64,000 bases of DNA from Omphiscola glabra (taxonomy: Eukaryota; Mollusca; Gastropoda; Lymnaeidae). The position numbers and the translations under genes were made by a program. The stretch is taken from positions 17,039,941-17,103,940 of the forward strand of contig OZ024807.1 in the NCBI GenBank assembly GCA_964017045.1, in the 5' to 3' direction. The notes under the pieces are model-generated. The model saw nothing but the letters and a program-made list of their open reading frames with translations, had not been told where the DNA came from and did not search any database. This document shows positions 12,600 through 23,937 of the stretch, in pieces (position 1 is the stretch's first letter; every line of letters starts with the position of its first letter).

Positions 12600-12673
12600 G
12601 ATGCTTTTCTTTTCCATGCTTGGATTCCCAGCTGCTGTAGATCACTCTCCATATCACCCACCAATCTGAGCCT
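12542..12673 (-). pseudogene. LINE ORF2 C-terminal remnant with its natural stop
   Basis: The minus strand reads RLRLVGDMESDLQQLGIQAW, then KRKASVRSEWKEVVRQAKAI and HGL before TAA, in one uninterrupted frame. This is the classic end of a non-LTR reverse-transcriptase protein. The stretch upstream is lost within a few codons, which is usual for truncated copies. It is not a functional gene. It shows the orientation of the element (minus), with the tandem copies lying 3' of it. Confidence 0.75.
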
Positions 12674-13568
12674 ATGTGTAGAATGAAGAATGGCTTAGAG
12701 AGTATTCTAAGGTTAAACAGTTCAGCATTCGGTTAGCCTACATTTTAACCAGTTCACTTCATCTCGAGGTAATATAAGCCGGTAAATACAACGTCCCATA
12801 GGACAGGGCTTCTCAAGCCTTTGTCAGCGTGACGGATCGGCAAACATTCATATTGCTAAAGGATCATTTGTTATTTTCCAATCTCCTTAATATTTGTCTC
12901 AGCTTGCGTAACGGCGACTGCCATGAGAAACAGTTGTAGCTCAATCTCGCTCCACCATCTGCCTCCCACACCCATCTCGCTTTCCACCCATCTCCCTCTC
13001 ACACCCATCTCCCCCCACACCCATCTCTCCCCCCCCCCCCCACCTCGCACAACCCCAGAACTGACCGTCTGCTGAGGGTTACGTTAAAGACCTCTAGAGG
13101 CCGACCTTCAAGGAGATGCCTTTAATCAACGATGATGCCAAACCTCAGAGACCAATATCAAGACTATCGACTTTCACGGCATGTCTTTATTTGCGTATAC
13201 CTCATTTCCTGGGAGGTGGTCCGCGCGGGGTGGGGGGGGGTGGGGTGTTGGGAGGGATTGAGTGGTGATTACGATTATTTTTATTTTAAAATACCATTTT
13301 GCACAAGGGTTTGTAGTCAAAACGTTCTGAGTTGGTAAGGTTTTTTTTTTTTTTTCCTTCCTGATCAGGCCGCCACTCACGTTGACTCGCGTGAATGAAA
13401 AAGCCGAGGCCAGGTTCGAGAACCCGCAGCATTGTTGCCGAGTCTCACGTGGGTTATTGGGATTCGTTAGATGCAGAACATATGCTGGCTTCTAATGAAT
13501 GGGGGTGGACGGGTGGTTGCCAATGTGGGTGGCTTGTGCACGTGGGACGGATGGGATCAGACGCTCCC
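12674..13568. other. Non-coding stretch with a hAT-like end and pyrimidine runs
   Basis: CAGGGCTTCTCAAGCC at about 12805 resembles a hAT terminus but no partner end was found. C-rich tracts lie at about 12985-13040 and a T-run near 13344. GGTTCGAGAACCC near 13412 resembles a tRNA B-box. Confidence 0.4.
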
Positions 13569-13905
13569 GAAACACTGGCACAGCCGAGGTAGTGTAGTGG
13601 GTAAGCGAAACACTGGCACAGCCGAGGTAGTGTAGTGGGTAAGCGAAACACTGGCACAACCGAGGTAGTGCAGTGGGTAAGCGAAACACTGGCACAAGCG
13701 AGGTAGTGTAGTGGGTAAGCGAAACACTGGCACAGCCGAGGTAATGTAGTGGGTAAGCGAAACACTGGCACAACCGAGGTAGTGCAATGGGTAAGCGAAA
13801 CACTGGCACAGCCGAGGTAGTGCAATGGGTAAGCGAAACACTGCACAAGCGAGGCAGTGGGTAAGCGAAACACTGGCACAGCCGAGGTATAGTGTAGTGG
13901 GTAAG
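13569..13905. repeat. 38-bp minisatellite resembling a tRNA/SINE head
   Basis: About nine units contain GAAACACTGGCACAGCCGAG followed by GTAGTGTAGTGGGTAAGC. The second half matches the form of a polymerase III A-box (TAGTGTAGTGGGTAAG), as in tRNA-derived SINE heads. The last unit is followed by GGTGCGAAACC, a weak B-box-like string. Confidence 0.9.
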
Positions 13906-14438
13906 CTCTCACAGGTGCGAAACCATCGTTTATGTCATGAGTCGCAAAGACGCTGGGAAGTGGCTAAGCATAATATAAGTCACATTATAGATGTCACACA
14001 CGTGACGGGTATATACAATGTAGGTCTCAATGATAATTAGTAGGTTAAATATAACAAGGTCGTGTAGTTTAGTACACTTTCAAATTCTTCGAAGCCCTCG
14101 TTTTCGACTAAATACTTCAATTCCCCCCACCTTACTCCTATATTCCAGTTGCTCACTGCTCATTTTCACACACTAAGCTGCATGCTGGTGAGGGGCCAGT
14201 GAAGGAGGGAAGATGTGGGGGTTAGTGAAGGAGTGAAGAGGTGTGAGCCAAGATTATCAGGTGTTCCTTGCACACAGGTGTCTCTATCTCTGACGATATT
14301 TCATCCTTGGCTCTGCCGCCTTGTCTCTGACACATAAATAAACGACCCGAACACAACTCGATGGCGTGCGGACATAGCCGCCCCCCAAAAGCGGAAATAC
14401 ACCACCCATGGGACCCCGGACAAAAACTATACACCAAT
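13906..14438. other. Non-coding spacer
   Basis: Possible SINE-derived sequence follows the array at its left edge. Otherwise nothing is recognised. Confidence 0.4.
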
Positions 14439-14727
14439 GAGGGGACATAACTTATATACCAACCGGGGGACAGAACTTATATACCAGCCAGGGGACATAA
14501 CTTATATACCAGATAGGAGCCATAACGTATATACCAACAGGGGGACAGAACTTATGTACCAGCCAGGGACAGAACTTATATACCAGCCAGGTGACAGAAC
14601 TTATGTACAAGCCAGGGGACATAACTTATATACCAGCCAGGGGACAGAACTTATGTACAAGCCAGGGGACAGAACTTATATACCAGCCAGGGAACACAAC
14701 TTACGTACAAGCCAGGGGACAGAACAT
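14439..14727. repeat. 24-25 bp minisatellite, about 12 copies
   Basis: The unit is of the form GGGGACAGAACTTATATACC followed by AGCCA, with ACATAAC, TATGTACAAG and length variants. Confidence 0.95.
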
Positions 14728-16026
14728 TTTTCTCAGAAAGGTAATTACTAACTTTCCATAACAAATTTGAGATACCAAAAACCAATTCGAGGGGAAGGGG
14801 GGAATCGCAGGTTTGAGAATACTTTTTTCTCACTGCAATATAGCAGAGAATTGCAATGCAACAATGGTTGTCGAAGACGCTGCATTCACCAATGTAGATA
14901 ACAGGTCGGAGAATTGACAATACGTTTGCAGTTAGTTTGCGATCAATTTGTAGGTGTCTAAGACAGGTTTTAAGATGTCATAGTTTTTATAATCAAGATT
15001 TCATTTTGCCATTGGTCCAATGTCTTTACTGATATTGATTTGTTTAATAAGTTATTGTAAGGTCGAGGGTAGGTCGTACACGACTCCCCCCCCCCTTTTT
15101 TTTTTCGGCCCTTTTTTCCCCTGAGCCATTCAATCAAATGTATACAATGTTTAGATGAACTGATGTATACCGTGTATGTCAGAACACGTGTAGACCTTGT
15201 TTAAATGAACTGATGTATACCGTCTATGTCAGAACACGTGTAGACCTTGTTTAAATGCGCCGAGCGCTGTATCCAATGTAAAATACAAGACAGAGTGACA
15301 GGCCCAAGCAGACAGACTATTCTTATGATTTACCTTTTCAGCATCCATCATTTCTTTGACAGCTTGTATCTTGTTCCAGATAAGACATTTCTTAGCAAGA
15401 ATTTTTATGGTTACCATTAGCGAATGCTCAACACAATTTTCTAAGGGTCCTGTGTTGATGTTTTTGTTTTGAATTACAGTGAAACCTGGAAATAGCGAAC
15501 CTTGAAATAGCGTTGTCCCTGGCATATGCGCTTACTCATAATGCTGGCTGAACCTGCCACTAACACTTTCCCTGCACATAGCACCGCTATTGTTTCTTTC
15601 CAAAGGGTTTGCGTTAATTTACAGGTGTCACTGAAATAATTTTTATATTTACCAGCGTCATAGGGATGTGCAGCACTCCAGGGTTATTGACCGTAAGTCA
15701 CTTTCTGTGACTCGCGACAGTGCCCCTCTCCCCTCTTCGCTTTTACAAGCGGTCGGGGGGAGCGGCATCTAAATGCCATGTGGCGCTTGCAGAGCTTTAG
15801 ATGGATGGCCTTTTACAGACCAGACAGCCCTCGGCCAATAGCTCAGTTAACATCGGGATACGCGAGTTAGACTGTGATGCCTTTGTCGGTGGTTATATGA
15901 AGAAAAGCGGTTCTCATATGTTGGGTGGTTTGTTTGTTTGTTTTTTTTTTGGAAAAAGGGTTTGGGGGTGGGGTAATTTCATAATTCTTAAAACCATTCC
16001 ATTGTTTAGGGGTATTCATCGTTATA
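14728..16026. other. Non-coding stretch with a 50-bp duplication and a pogo-like end
   Basis: A direct duplication (GAACTGATGTATACCG to TTGTTTAAAT) lies at 15150-15256 with a 50-bp period. At about 15477 CAGTGAAACCTGGAAATAGC resembles a pogo/Tigger terminal repeat, but no opposite end was found. C/T-runs occur at about 15086-15118 and T-runs near 15941. Confidence 0.4.
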
Positions 16027-16275
16027 ACATTAACTGTCATCTTTCTAACATTAACTGACATCTTTCTAACATTAACTATCATCTTTCTAACATTAGCTAT
16101 CATCTTTCTAACATTAACTGTCATCTTTCTAACATTAACTGTCATCTTTCTAACATTAACTGTCATCTTTCTAACATTAACTGTCATCTTTCTAACATTA
16201 AATGTTATCTTTCTAACATTAACTATCATCTTTCTAACATTAGCTATCATCTTTCTAACATTAACTATCATCTTA
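16027..16275. repeat. 21-bp minisatellite, about 12 copies
   Basis: The unit is TTTCTAACATTAACTGTCAT plus one base. Substitutions include TAACTATC and TAGCTATC. The right end stops within a unit. Confidence 0.96.
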
Positions 16276-16399
16276 CCTTAATATTCCCACTGAGTCTCTC
16301 ATTTACTTTTATTCCCAATTCCTAAAATGCAGTAGCGCCCCACCAACTGCCCCCACACACGCACACAAAAGACCTTTTCACGCACACATACAAGACTTA

Positions 16400-16535
16400 T
16401 TAAAAGTTTCATTCATACTTCTCAAAAGTTTCATTCATACTTCTCAAAAGTGTCATCCATACTTCTCAAAAGTTTCATCCATACTTCTCAAAAGTGTCAT
16501 CCATACTTCTCAAAAGTTTCATCCATACTTCACAA
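16400..16535. repeat. 22-bp minisatellite, about 6 copies
   Basis: The unit is of the form CTTCTCAAAAGTTTCATCCA plus TA, alternating with a GTGTCATC variant. Confidence 0.93.
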
Positions 16536-16712
16536 TGTTTTTAACAGACACAACTCGGAGGCTTCCCCGACCAGCTTCTCAATAACATACAGACAGACGC
16601 GCCAACCAACAGATAAACACGGGCATCAATAGTTTGCAGGTGGGGGTCCTTGGCAGGTGAGGATGAGTTGTGTTGTCAATGAATGGAAGAGAGAAGGGGC
16701 GTGAACAAACAA

Positions 16713-16772
16713 CAAGTGAGTGAGTGAGGAAGGGAGGAAGGGAGTGAGTGAGTGAGTGAGTGAGATACAGAC
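16713..16772. repeat. GAGT/GGAA short tandem repeat
   Basis: GAGT repeats are interrupted by two GGAAGGGA-type blocks, just before the large purine-rich array. Confidence 0.9.
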
Positions 16773-16798
16773 GTACAGAGAAAATGAGAAATACACAC

Positions 16799-17186
16799 AC
16801 TCAGAGAGAGAGGGAAATAGAGACAGTGAGAGTCAGAGAGAGAGGGAAATAGAGACAGTGAGAGTCAGAGAGAGAGAGGGAAATAGAGACAGTGAGAGTC
16901 AGAGAGAGAGAGAGAAATAGAGACAGTGAGAGTCAGAGAGAGAGGGAAATAGAGACAGTGAGAGTCAGAGAGAGAGGGAAATAGAGACAGTGAGAGTCAG
17001 AGAGAGAGGGAAATAGAGACAGTGAGAGTCAGAGAGAGAGGGAAATAGAGACAGTGAGAGTCAGAGAGAGGGAAATAGAGACAGTGAGAGTCAGAGAGAG
17101 AGAGAGAGAGAGACAGTGAGAGTCAGAGAGAGAGAGAGAGAGAGACAGTGAGAGTCAGAGAGAGAGAGAGAAATAGAGACAGTGAG

Positions 17187-17225
<39 letters not shown>

Positions 17226-17914
17226 AAGAGAGAGAGGGAGACAGTGAGAGTCAGAGAGAGAGAGAAATAGAGACAGTGAGAGTCAGAGAGAGGGAAATAG
17301 AGACAGTGAGAGTCAGAGAGAGGGAAATAGAGACAGTGAGAGTCAGAGAGAGAGAGAAATAGAGACAGTGAGAGTCAGAGAGAGGGAAATAGAGACAGTG
17401 AGAGTCAGAGAGAGGGAAATAGAGACAGTGAGAGTCAGAGAGAGGGAAATAGAGACAGTGAGAGTCAGAGAGAGGGAAATAGAGACAGTGAGAGTCAGAG
17501 AGAGAGAGAGAGAGAGACAGTGAGAGTCAGAGAGAGAGAGGGAAATAGAGACAGTGAGAGTCAGAGAGAGAGGGAAATAGAGACAGTGAGAGTCAGAGAG
17601 AGAGAGGGAAATAGAGACAGTGAGAGTCAGAGAGAGAGAGAGAAATAGAGACAGTGAGAGTCAGAGAGAGAGGGAAATAGAGACAGTGAGAGTCAGAGAG
17701 AGAGGGAAATAGAGACAGTGAGAGTCAGAGAGAGAGGGAAATAGAGACAGTGAGAGTCAGAGAGAGAGGGAAATAGAGACAGTGAGAGTCAGAGAGAGGG
17801 AAATAGAGACAGTGAGAGTCAGAGAGAGAGAGAGAGAGAGACAGTGAGAGTCAGAGAGAGAGAGAGAGAGAGACAGTGAGAGTCAGAGAGAGAGAGAGAA
17901 ATAGAGACAGTGAG

Positions 17915-17953
<39 letters not shown>

Positions 17954-18915
17954 AAGAGAGAGAGGGAGACAGTGAGAGTCAGAGAGAGAGAGAAATAGAG
18001 ACAGTGAGAGTCAGAGAGAGGGAAATAGAGACAGTGAGAGTCAGAGAGAGGGAAATAGAGACAGTGAGAGTCAGAGAGAGAGAGAAATAGAGACAGTGAG
18101 AGTCAGAGAGAGGGAAATAGAGACAGTGAGAGTCAGAGAGAGGGAAATAGAGACAGTGAGAGTCAGAGAGAGGGAAATAGAGACAGTGAGAGTCAGAGAG
18201 AGGGAAATAGAGACAGTGAGAGTCAGAGAGGGAAATAGAGACAGTGAGAGTCAGAGAGGGAAATAGAGACAGTGAGAGTCAGAGAGGGAAATAGAGACAG
18301 TGAGAGTCAGAGAGAGGGAAATAGAGACAGTGAGAGTCAGAGAGGGAAATAGAGACAGTGAGAGTCAGAGAGGGAAATAGAGACAGTGAGAGTCAGAGAG
18401 AGAAATAGAGACAGTGAGAGTCAGAGAGAGGGAAATAGAGACAGTGAGAGTCAGAGAGAGAGGGAAATAGAGACAGTGAGAGTCAGAGAGGGAAATAGAG
18501 ACAGTGAGAGTCAGAGAGGGAAATAGAGACAGTGAGAGTCAGAGAGGGAAATAGAGACAGTGAGAGTCAGAGAGAGATAGAGACAGTGAGAGTCAGAGAG
18601 GGAAATAGAGACAGTGAGAGTCAGAGAGAGAGAGAGACAGTGAGAGTCAGAGAGAGAGAGAGACAGTGAGAGTCAGAGAGAGATAGAGACAGTGAGAGTC
18701 AGAGAGGGAAATAGAGACAGTGAGAGTCAGAGAGAGAGAGAGAGAGACAGTGAGAGTCAGAGAGAGAGAGAGACAGTGAGAGTCAGAGAGAGAGAGAGAC
18801 AGTGAGAGTCAGAGAGAGAGAGACAGTGAGAGTCAGAGAGAGAGACAGTGAGAGTCAGAGAGAGAGAGACAGTGAGAGTCAGAGAGTCAGAGAGAGTCAG
18901 AAAGAGTCAGAGAGA
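16799..18915. repeat. Purine-rich minisatellite, about 2.1 kb
   Basis: Units of roughly 26 to 34 bp share GACAGTGAGAGTCAGAGAG joined to variable GA runs and GGGAAATAGA. The GA run length differs between units, and units shorten toward the right. A block of about 670 bp starting near 16833 recurs at an offset of 728 bp (from 17561), including the rare TCAGAAAGAGAGAGAGGG unit at 17221 and 17949. Confidence 0.98.
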
Positions 18916-19049
18916 GAAATGCAGCGATGAAGGCAAAAGTTTTTTCTTATTGAGATAAAAGAATGGTTAAGAGAAAAAATGTTTGCGTACTTTGTTTCCA
19001 TTTAATTGGTAGTTTCGGGACCACTGAAACGAGATGGGACACCCATTTG

Positions 19050-19390
19050 TCCAGAAGTGGAGGGGAGATTCAACTAACTGTTGCATTCATTCAGAAAAGG
19101 AGGGGAGATTCAACTAACTGTTGCATTCATTCAGAAAAGGAGGGGAGATTCAACTAACTGTTGCATTCATTCAGAAGTGGAGGGGAGATTCAACTAACTG
19201 TTGCATTCATTCAGAAGTGGAGGGGAGATTCAACTAACTGTTGCATTCATTCAGAGAAGGAGGGGAGATTCAACTAACTATTGCATTCATTCAGAAAATG
19301 AGGGGAGATTCAACTTACTGTTGCATTCATTCAGAAAAGGAGGGGAGATTCAACTAACTGTTGCATTCATTCAGACGGGGAATGGTGATT
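19050..19390. repeat. 40-bp minisatellite, 8-9 copies
   Basis: The unit includes AGGGGAGATTCAACTAACTG and TTGCATTCATTCAGAAAAGG, spaced exactly 40 bp. AAGTGG and GAAGG variants occur. The last unit is diverged. Confidence 0.97.
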
Positions 19391-19865
19391 CACCCACTAA
19401 CTGGTCCTTTCATCCAAAAGCTCATATTAAATAGCATATATCACCAATCTGACAGACGGTATGCACTATTTTATCTACGTCTGCAGCCTCCAGTTAAAAT
19501 GTTCAACAACCATGCCGACATCTCCCACTTACGCCACATGTCCCGCAGAGTATCCGCTTACTCGCCACGTCATCCGCCCACGCGAGCCATTCAGAATAAA
19601 CATCAAACAAAAATATATAGTATGGATTTAAAAATAAATCACGCGATAAGGTTTTTAATACAGGCAACAGCGTCATCATCCAAGGCAGATAACCCCAACG
19701 TTACATAAGCCCGCCAGCTCTTCCGTGAAATCGGTGGACGAGATAAGATGGCCGCTTATCAATGGCGCCAGGTAGTTCTGCCACCCCCACAAGCAAGACC
19801 TTTTCTTTCTTTCTTTTTGAGACAGGCAGCGAAGAAAAAATTCGAAGAAAAAAATTATTTTTAAC
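19391..19865. other. Non-coding stretch
   Basis: Mixed unique sequence. On the minus strand the open frame of the exon candidate at 19866-20022 continues through it to a stop near 19703, but that part is low-complexity (KRKKEK) and is probably intron. Confidence 0.4.
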
Positions 19866-20022
19866 TGAAATAAAGCCAACTGGTTCTGGTAGTGGATCCT
19901 TCAGTTCAAATATCCAATTATTAAAACTGGTGGTATAATGTCTCTCAATGGTTACTAGAAGAACCTTGTTGTCAGGCCTGTACAGACGAATATACATTGA
20001 CTGACGTGACTTTATCGTGTCA
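19866..20022 (-). CDS. Possible exon with scramblase-like spacing
   Basis: An open stretch follows an acceptor-like CGCAAATTTTCAG. It reads SDTIKSRQSMYIRLYRPDNK, then VLLVTIERHYTTSFNN, then WIFELKDPLPEPVGFIS. The order RPF-like, I-x-x-x-DN, V-x-x-x-ER, then a hydrophobic/E segment, P and VGFI resembles the central part of phospholipid scramblases (RPF-x-M-x-I-DN, EV-I-x-ER, P-x-GY-V). The family's Cys-rich segment is absent, so the match is weak. The donor (CA then GTTAAA) is poor. Entry is in phase 2. No partner exons were found nearby. It could also be a chance frame or a decayed copy. Confidence 0.3.
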
Positions 20023-20057
20023 CTGAAAATTTGCGTTTTTTCTTTAAAATTAAACAA

Positions 20058-20185
20058 TAGAAATGTTACAAACTAAATGGTTGTGAAAAGGTTGTGAGTT
20101 TGAAATGTTACAAACTAAATGGTTGTGAAAAGGTTGTGAGTTAGAAATGTTAGAAACTAAATGGTTGTGAAAAGGTTGTGTGTTG
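20058..20185. repeat. 42-bp tandem repeat, 3 copies
   Basis: GAAATGTTACAAACTAAATG followed by GTTGTGAAAAGGTTGTGAGT occurs three times with few changes. Confidence 0.93.
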
Positions 20186-20621
20186 ATAATGTAACGTCAA
20201 CTAAGACACAACTGCGCCTCTTTCACTCCGCCTCTCTTCTTTGATACATTCCTCAATAATTTCTATTTATCCATCCTTCTTCCCACCCATCAACGCATCA
20301 TTTCGGTTCATTATTCATTCATCTATTCATATATTCATCTATTCATCTTTTCATCTATTCATCTTTGGTGTTGACAATGCTGTATAAAAGTCGATTTTTT
20401 TTCCAAATGTAGATTTTTTCCGTAAAATAACAAACTGGTCACGATCCATTAAAAATTAACTAAAAACATTATACCAACCACCAAGGTTTGAGTGTATATA
20501 TCTTATGCGTCATGAGAAGAGTTCCAATAATTTTTAATACGGTTTAGTTAACGATTTCTTTAATAAATTTAAGAGATTTCCTCTTTTTAAAAAAAAAAAA
20601 AAATCACACACAAAATTAACA
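20186..20621. other. Non-coding AT-rich spacer
   Basis: Contains an ATTCATCT-type short repeat at about 20310-20360 and a poly-A tract near 20589. No gene is recognised. Confidence 0.45.
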
Positions 20622-20790
20622 ATATTTCCTTTATTAAGCTGAAAGTATTTCCTTTATTAAACTAACAATCTTTCCTTGATAAAACTAACAATCTTTCCTT
20701 GATAAAACTAACAATCTTTCCTTAATAAACAATCTTTCCTTGATAAAACTAACAATCTTTCCTTTATAAAATTATCAATCGTTTCGTTTA
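20622..20790. repeat. 23-bp minisatellite, about 7 copies
   Basis: The unit AACAATCTTTCCTTGATAAA plus ACT varies at the GATAA/TATTAA position and in one shortened copy. Confidence 0.9.
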
Positions 20791-21305
20791 TTAAACGTGC
20801 AGTCTAACGCACATTTAATTTATCGAAAATTTACTTGAATTTACAAACGAGATCAAAATCTCAGGCCGTCCACGGGGGTCCCCACTCCTATCATTTACGG
20901 AGTGCCCCACGGGGCTCTAGCCAAATGTTTATATTAAGGAGCAGATAAAGGCTATAATGGAAATGCGTCGTCATATTTTTATGTTCATATATTTATAAAT
21001 AATGTATTTGATTTCCAGGTTCGTAAGTATTTGTACATGGCCTTTGTGTACGAGTTTTGGATGCTTCCTGTTGACAAGCGAGCTGTCCACTTTCCGTGTT
21101 AAACGTTGCCCTGGACAGAAGCGCAATGATAAGTCAGTCCCCCCACCCCCCTGGTCCCCGTTTACCTTCTATAATTATCGGACATGTTACACATGAGACA
21201 TATTTCTTTTCCCATTCCAACGCGGTATTAACATACGTGTCAATCATAGATACAATCAAACCAATAACAGGCTTGCCTCTTTGTGTAAGAAGTGTATGTC
21301 GTCCA
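20791..21305. other. Non-coding unique stretch
   Basis: Nothing is recognised apart from a short C-run near 21139. Confidence 0.4.
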
Positions 21306-21433
21306 TAAACTAACCATGTGTACATAAACTAGCCATGCGTACATAAACTAGCCATGCGTACATAAACTAGCCATGCGTACACAAACTAGCCATGCGTACA
21401 TAAACTAGCCATGCGTACATAAACTAGCCACGC
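21306..21433. repeat. 19-bp minisatellite, about 7 copies
   Basis: The unit is GCGTACATAAACTAGCCAT. The array is nearly perfect apart from one CACAAAC variant and a diverged first unit. Confidence 0.95.
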
Positions 21434-21849
21434 GTTCTCTTGTTCAGAATGATTTCACCGTAGTCTCGGATAGTGATACATGTGGCATCCACACATTTGA
21501 TGGGGACATGTGGATTAACGCACGCACTAGCAAACACGCTTTTGAAGGGGGAACTAATACTGATAAACGTGTCTGAACGGATTTTTTTTTCTCAAAACGA
21601 ATTAATGGGGAAAATATTATTGACTAAAAAGTTGCCATTTTCCCCCAGTTCTCACTCTCCCTTAACATAATTTTTTTTAAACTTAATAGTAAATCTCCGT
21701 TTAAAAAATTTAATTTCGGACAATCTTCCGTTTGAAAAAAATATCCGTTGAAATATTTTCCTTCATATTTCTTGCGTAAAAAATTTCGGATACGCACATT
21801 TGAAAGGCACACATGGATGAACTCAACATCCCCACATTGGACGCGGATA
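21434..21849. other. Non-coding spacer
   Basis: T-rich toward the middle. The string GGCATCCACACATTTGATGG near 21483 looks like a diverged relative of the neighbouring array unit. Confidence 0.45.
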
Positions 21850-22225
21850 CATATGGATAAACGCACTAGCATCCACAAATTTGACAGGGGTGGTGGGGGG
21901 ACATAAGGATAAACGCAGCATCCACAAATTTGACAGGGGTGGTGGGGGGGACATAAAGATAAACGCAGCATCCACAAATTTGACAGGGGTGGTGGGGGGG
22001 GGGACATAAGGATAAACGCAGCATCCACAAATTTGACAGGGGTGGTGGGAGGACATAAGGATAAACGCAGCATCCACAAATTTGACAGGGGGTGTGGGGG
22101 GACATAAGGATAAACGCAGCATCCACAAATTTGACAGGGGTGGTGGGGGGACATAAAGATAAACGCAGCATCCACAAATTTGACAGGGGTGGTGGGGGGA
22201 CATAAGGATAAACGCAGCATCCACA
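21850..22225. repeat. 49-53 bp minisatellite, about 7 copies
   Basis: Each unit has GGATAAACGCAGCATCCACA, then AATTTGACAGGGGTGG and a G-run of 4 to 9. Period changes are due to the G-run length. ACATAAAG and ACATAAGG variants mix along the array. Confidence 0.96.
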
Positions 22226-22734
22226 CAATTAGGAAAATAAACACACCGCCCCCATTAATTTATAGTGTTAGTAAACACGAGGTCCGCAATAGATCTACAA
22301 GCAATCTACACCAAGATGAAAGATAGCCCACTTGATGTTCTCACGCCATCGCGCAACTTCCGCACGTGCAATCTAGTGCTGAGATGGGAACAAATTGGCT
22401 GGGAGACTCTCGGGGCCCGCCGTTGATCCAGTTCTGTTGCTCTACAATAATTAGCAGATGGAAAGAAAAGAATGGTGGGGAGGCGAAGGTGGGGCGGGTT
22501 TGAGCCCACAACATGGAATTAAAGGCGAGGGGGTAGGTGGTCGGTAAGGGATGCTACCACTTTGAATTAAAAGAACGAGAGATTCGGGTCAATCCAGATA
22601 AGGCGACTGCTGCAGAACGAGGCCAGGTCGTCTGCTGCTGTCACCTCAGGGAACAGGCCGTTTGTCTTCGTGTTAAGTCGAGCTATGCGTGCAGGGGAGC
22701 TAACTTCTAGTGCGCAACTCCTAAATTCAAGCAA
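22226..22734. other. Non-coding unique stretch
   Basis: Mixed GC sequence with CTGCTGCAGAACGAGG-type strings but no convincing exon. GGGCGGGTTTGAGCCC near 22493 is a B-box-like string without an A-box. Confidence 0.4.
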
Positions 22735-22940
22735 TTGGCGTCACACAGCAATACTATAGCCATTGGCGTCACACAGCAATACTATGGCCAATGGCGTCAC
22801 ACAGTCATACTATAGCCAATGGCGTCACACAGCAATACTATAGCCAATGGCGTCACACAGCCATACTGTAGCCATTGGCGCCACACAACAATACTATAGC
22901 CATTGACGTCACGCAGCCATACTATAGCCATACTATAGCC
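22735..22940. repeat. 28-bp minisatellite with CCAAT and CRE-like motifs
   Basis: About seven units contain TAGCCAATGGCGTCACACAG. The A/T base in CCAATGG or CCATTGG places a CCAAT box on one strand or the other. Most units retain GCGTCAC, a CRE-like half site. The right end decays into ACTATAGCCAT. Confidence 0.93.
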
Positions 22941-23024
22941 ATAATTTATTGCTATGTCCATTACAATCAAATGAGGTTTAAAAGAAGCTTCATTTCAATA
23001 AAAAAAATTTAATCTTTGAACGAA

Positions 23025-23402
23025 AGCCCGTGTAAGAAATGTGTAGGACACAGATGAAATGGTAGGACTAAGTTGTTTAGTCGTAAGAAACTTGTAGGAC
23101 ACCGATGAAATGATAGGACATAAGTTGTTTACAGTCGTAAGAAATGTGTAGGACACTGATGAAATGGTAGGACTAAGTTGTTTACAGTTGTAAGAAATGT
23201 GTAGGACACCGATGAAATGGTAGGACTAAGTTGTTTACAGTTGTAAGAAATGTGTAGGACATCGATGAAATGGTAGGACTAAGTTGTTTACAGTTGTAAG
23301 AAATGTGTAGGACACCGATGAAATGGTAGGACTAAGTTGTTTACAGTCGTAAGAAATGTGTAGGACATCGATGAAATGGTAGGACTAAGTTGTTTACAGT
23401 CA
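23025..23402. repeat. 53-bp minisatellite, about 7 copies
   Basis: The unit includes GTAAGAAATGTGTAGGACAC, then CGATGAAATGGTAGGACTAA and GTTGTTTACAG. The first two copies are diverged. Confidence 0.95.
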
Positions 23403-23937
23403 AGGTTAAAGTGGAAGTCAATATTTAAATTTAAAAAGTAATTAATTGGTTAGTAATTAGATCAACAGTTGGATACAAAAGTTAAATACTTGATCATATA
23501 ATTATCCCAAACCCTCTCAGCGGCGGAAGCCGACACACAATTAGGGCAGCTCATACACTCAAGACACACAATTAGGGCAGCTCATACACTCGTTTAAAAA
23601 AAAATATTCAAGAGAAAAAAACATACCCACTGAAACAATTATATACTATACACCCCCCCCCCCAAATTCTCCCCATTACTTTCTTCCCTTTTCGAGATTT
23701 TACGCTGCAGGTTAAAAGAAACAATCCAGGATAAGGTGTTTATAAGATTTGGGGCGGCTTAATAATTAAACAGTTTTAAAACCTCCCCGAAAAGAGCCGT
23801 TTGTTATAAACATACTGTCATGGACTAACTCTCTTTAGGGGATCTCGACGATTCCGTCAAAATTTTGAGGACCTCGAATTTTTGTTTTTGCATTTTCATC
23901 AAGATTCCCAGCAGAAAGACGCGCATCTCAGCAATCG
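23403..23937. other. Non-coding spacer with a 29-bp duplication
   Basis: ACACACAATTAGGGCAGCTC followed by ATACACTC occurs twice at 23533-23592. A C-run lies at about 23653-23662. Confidence 0.5.

Noticed and set aside
13400..13430. tRNA gene suggested by GGTTCGAGAACCC
   Set aside because: No cloverleaf arms or A-box at the right distance.
15477..15540. Complete pogo/Tigger element
   Set aside because: Only one terminus-like string. No opposite end or TA target site pair found.
21624..22244. 206-codon minus-strand frame rich in CPPTTPVKFVDAAF
   Set aside because: Derived from the 49-53 bp array and its G-runs.
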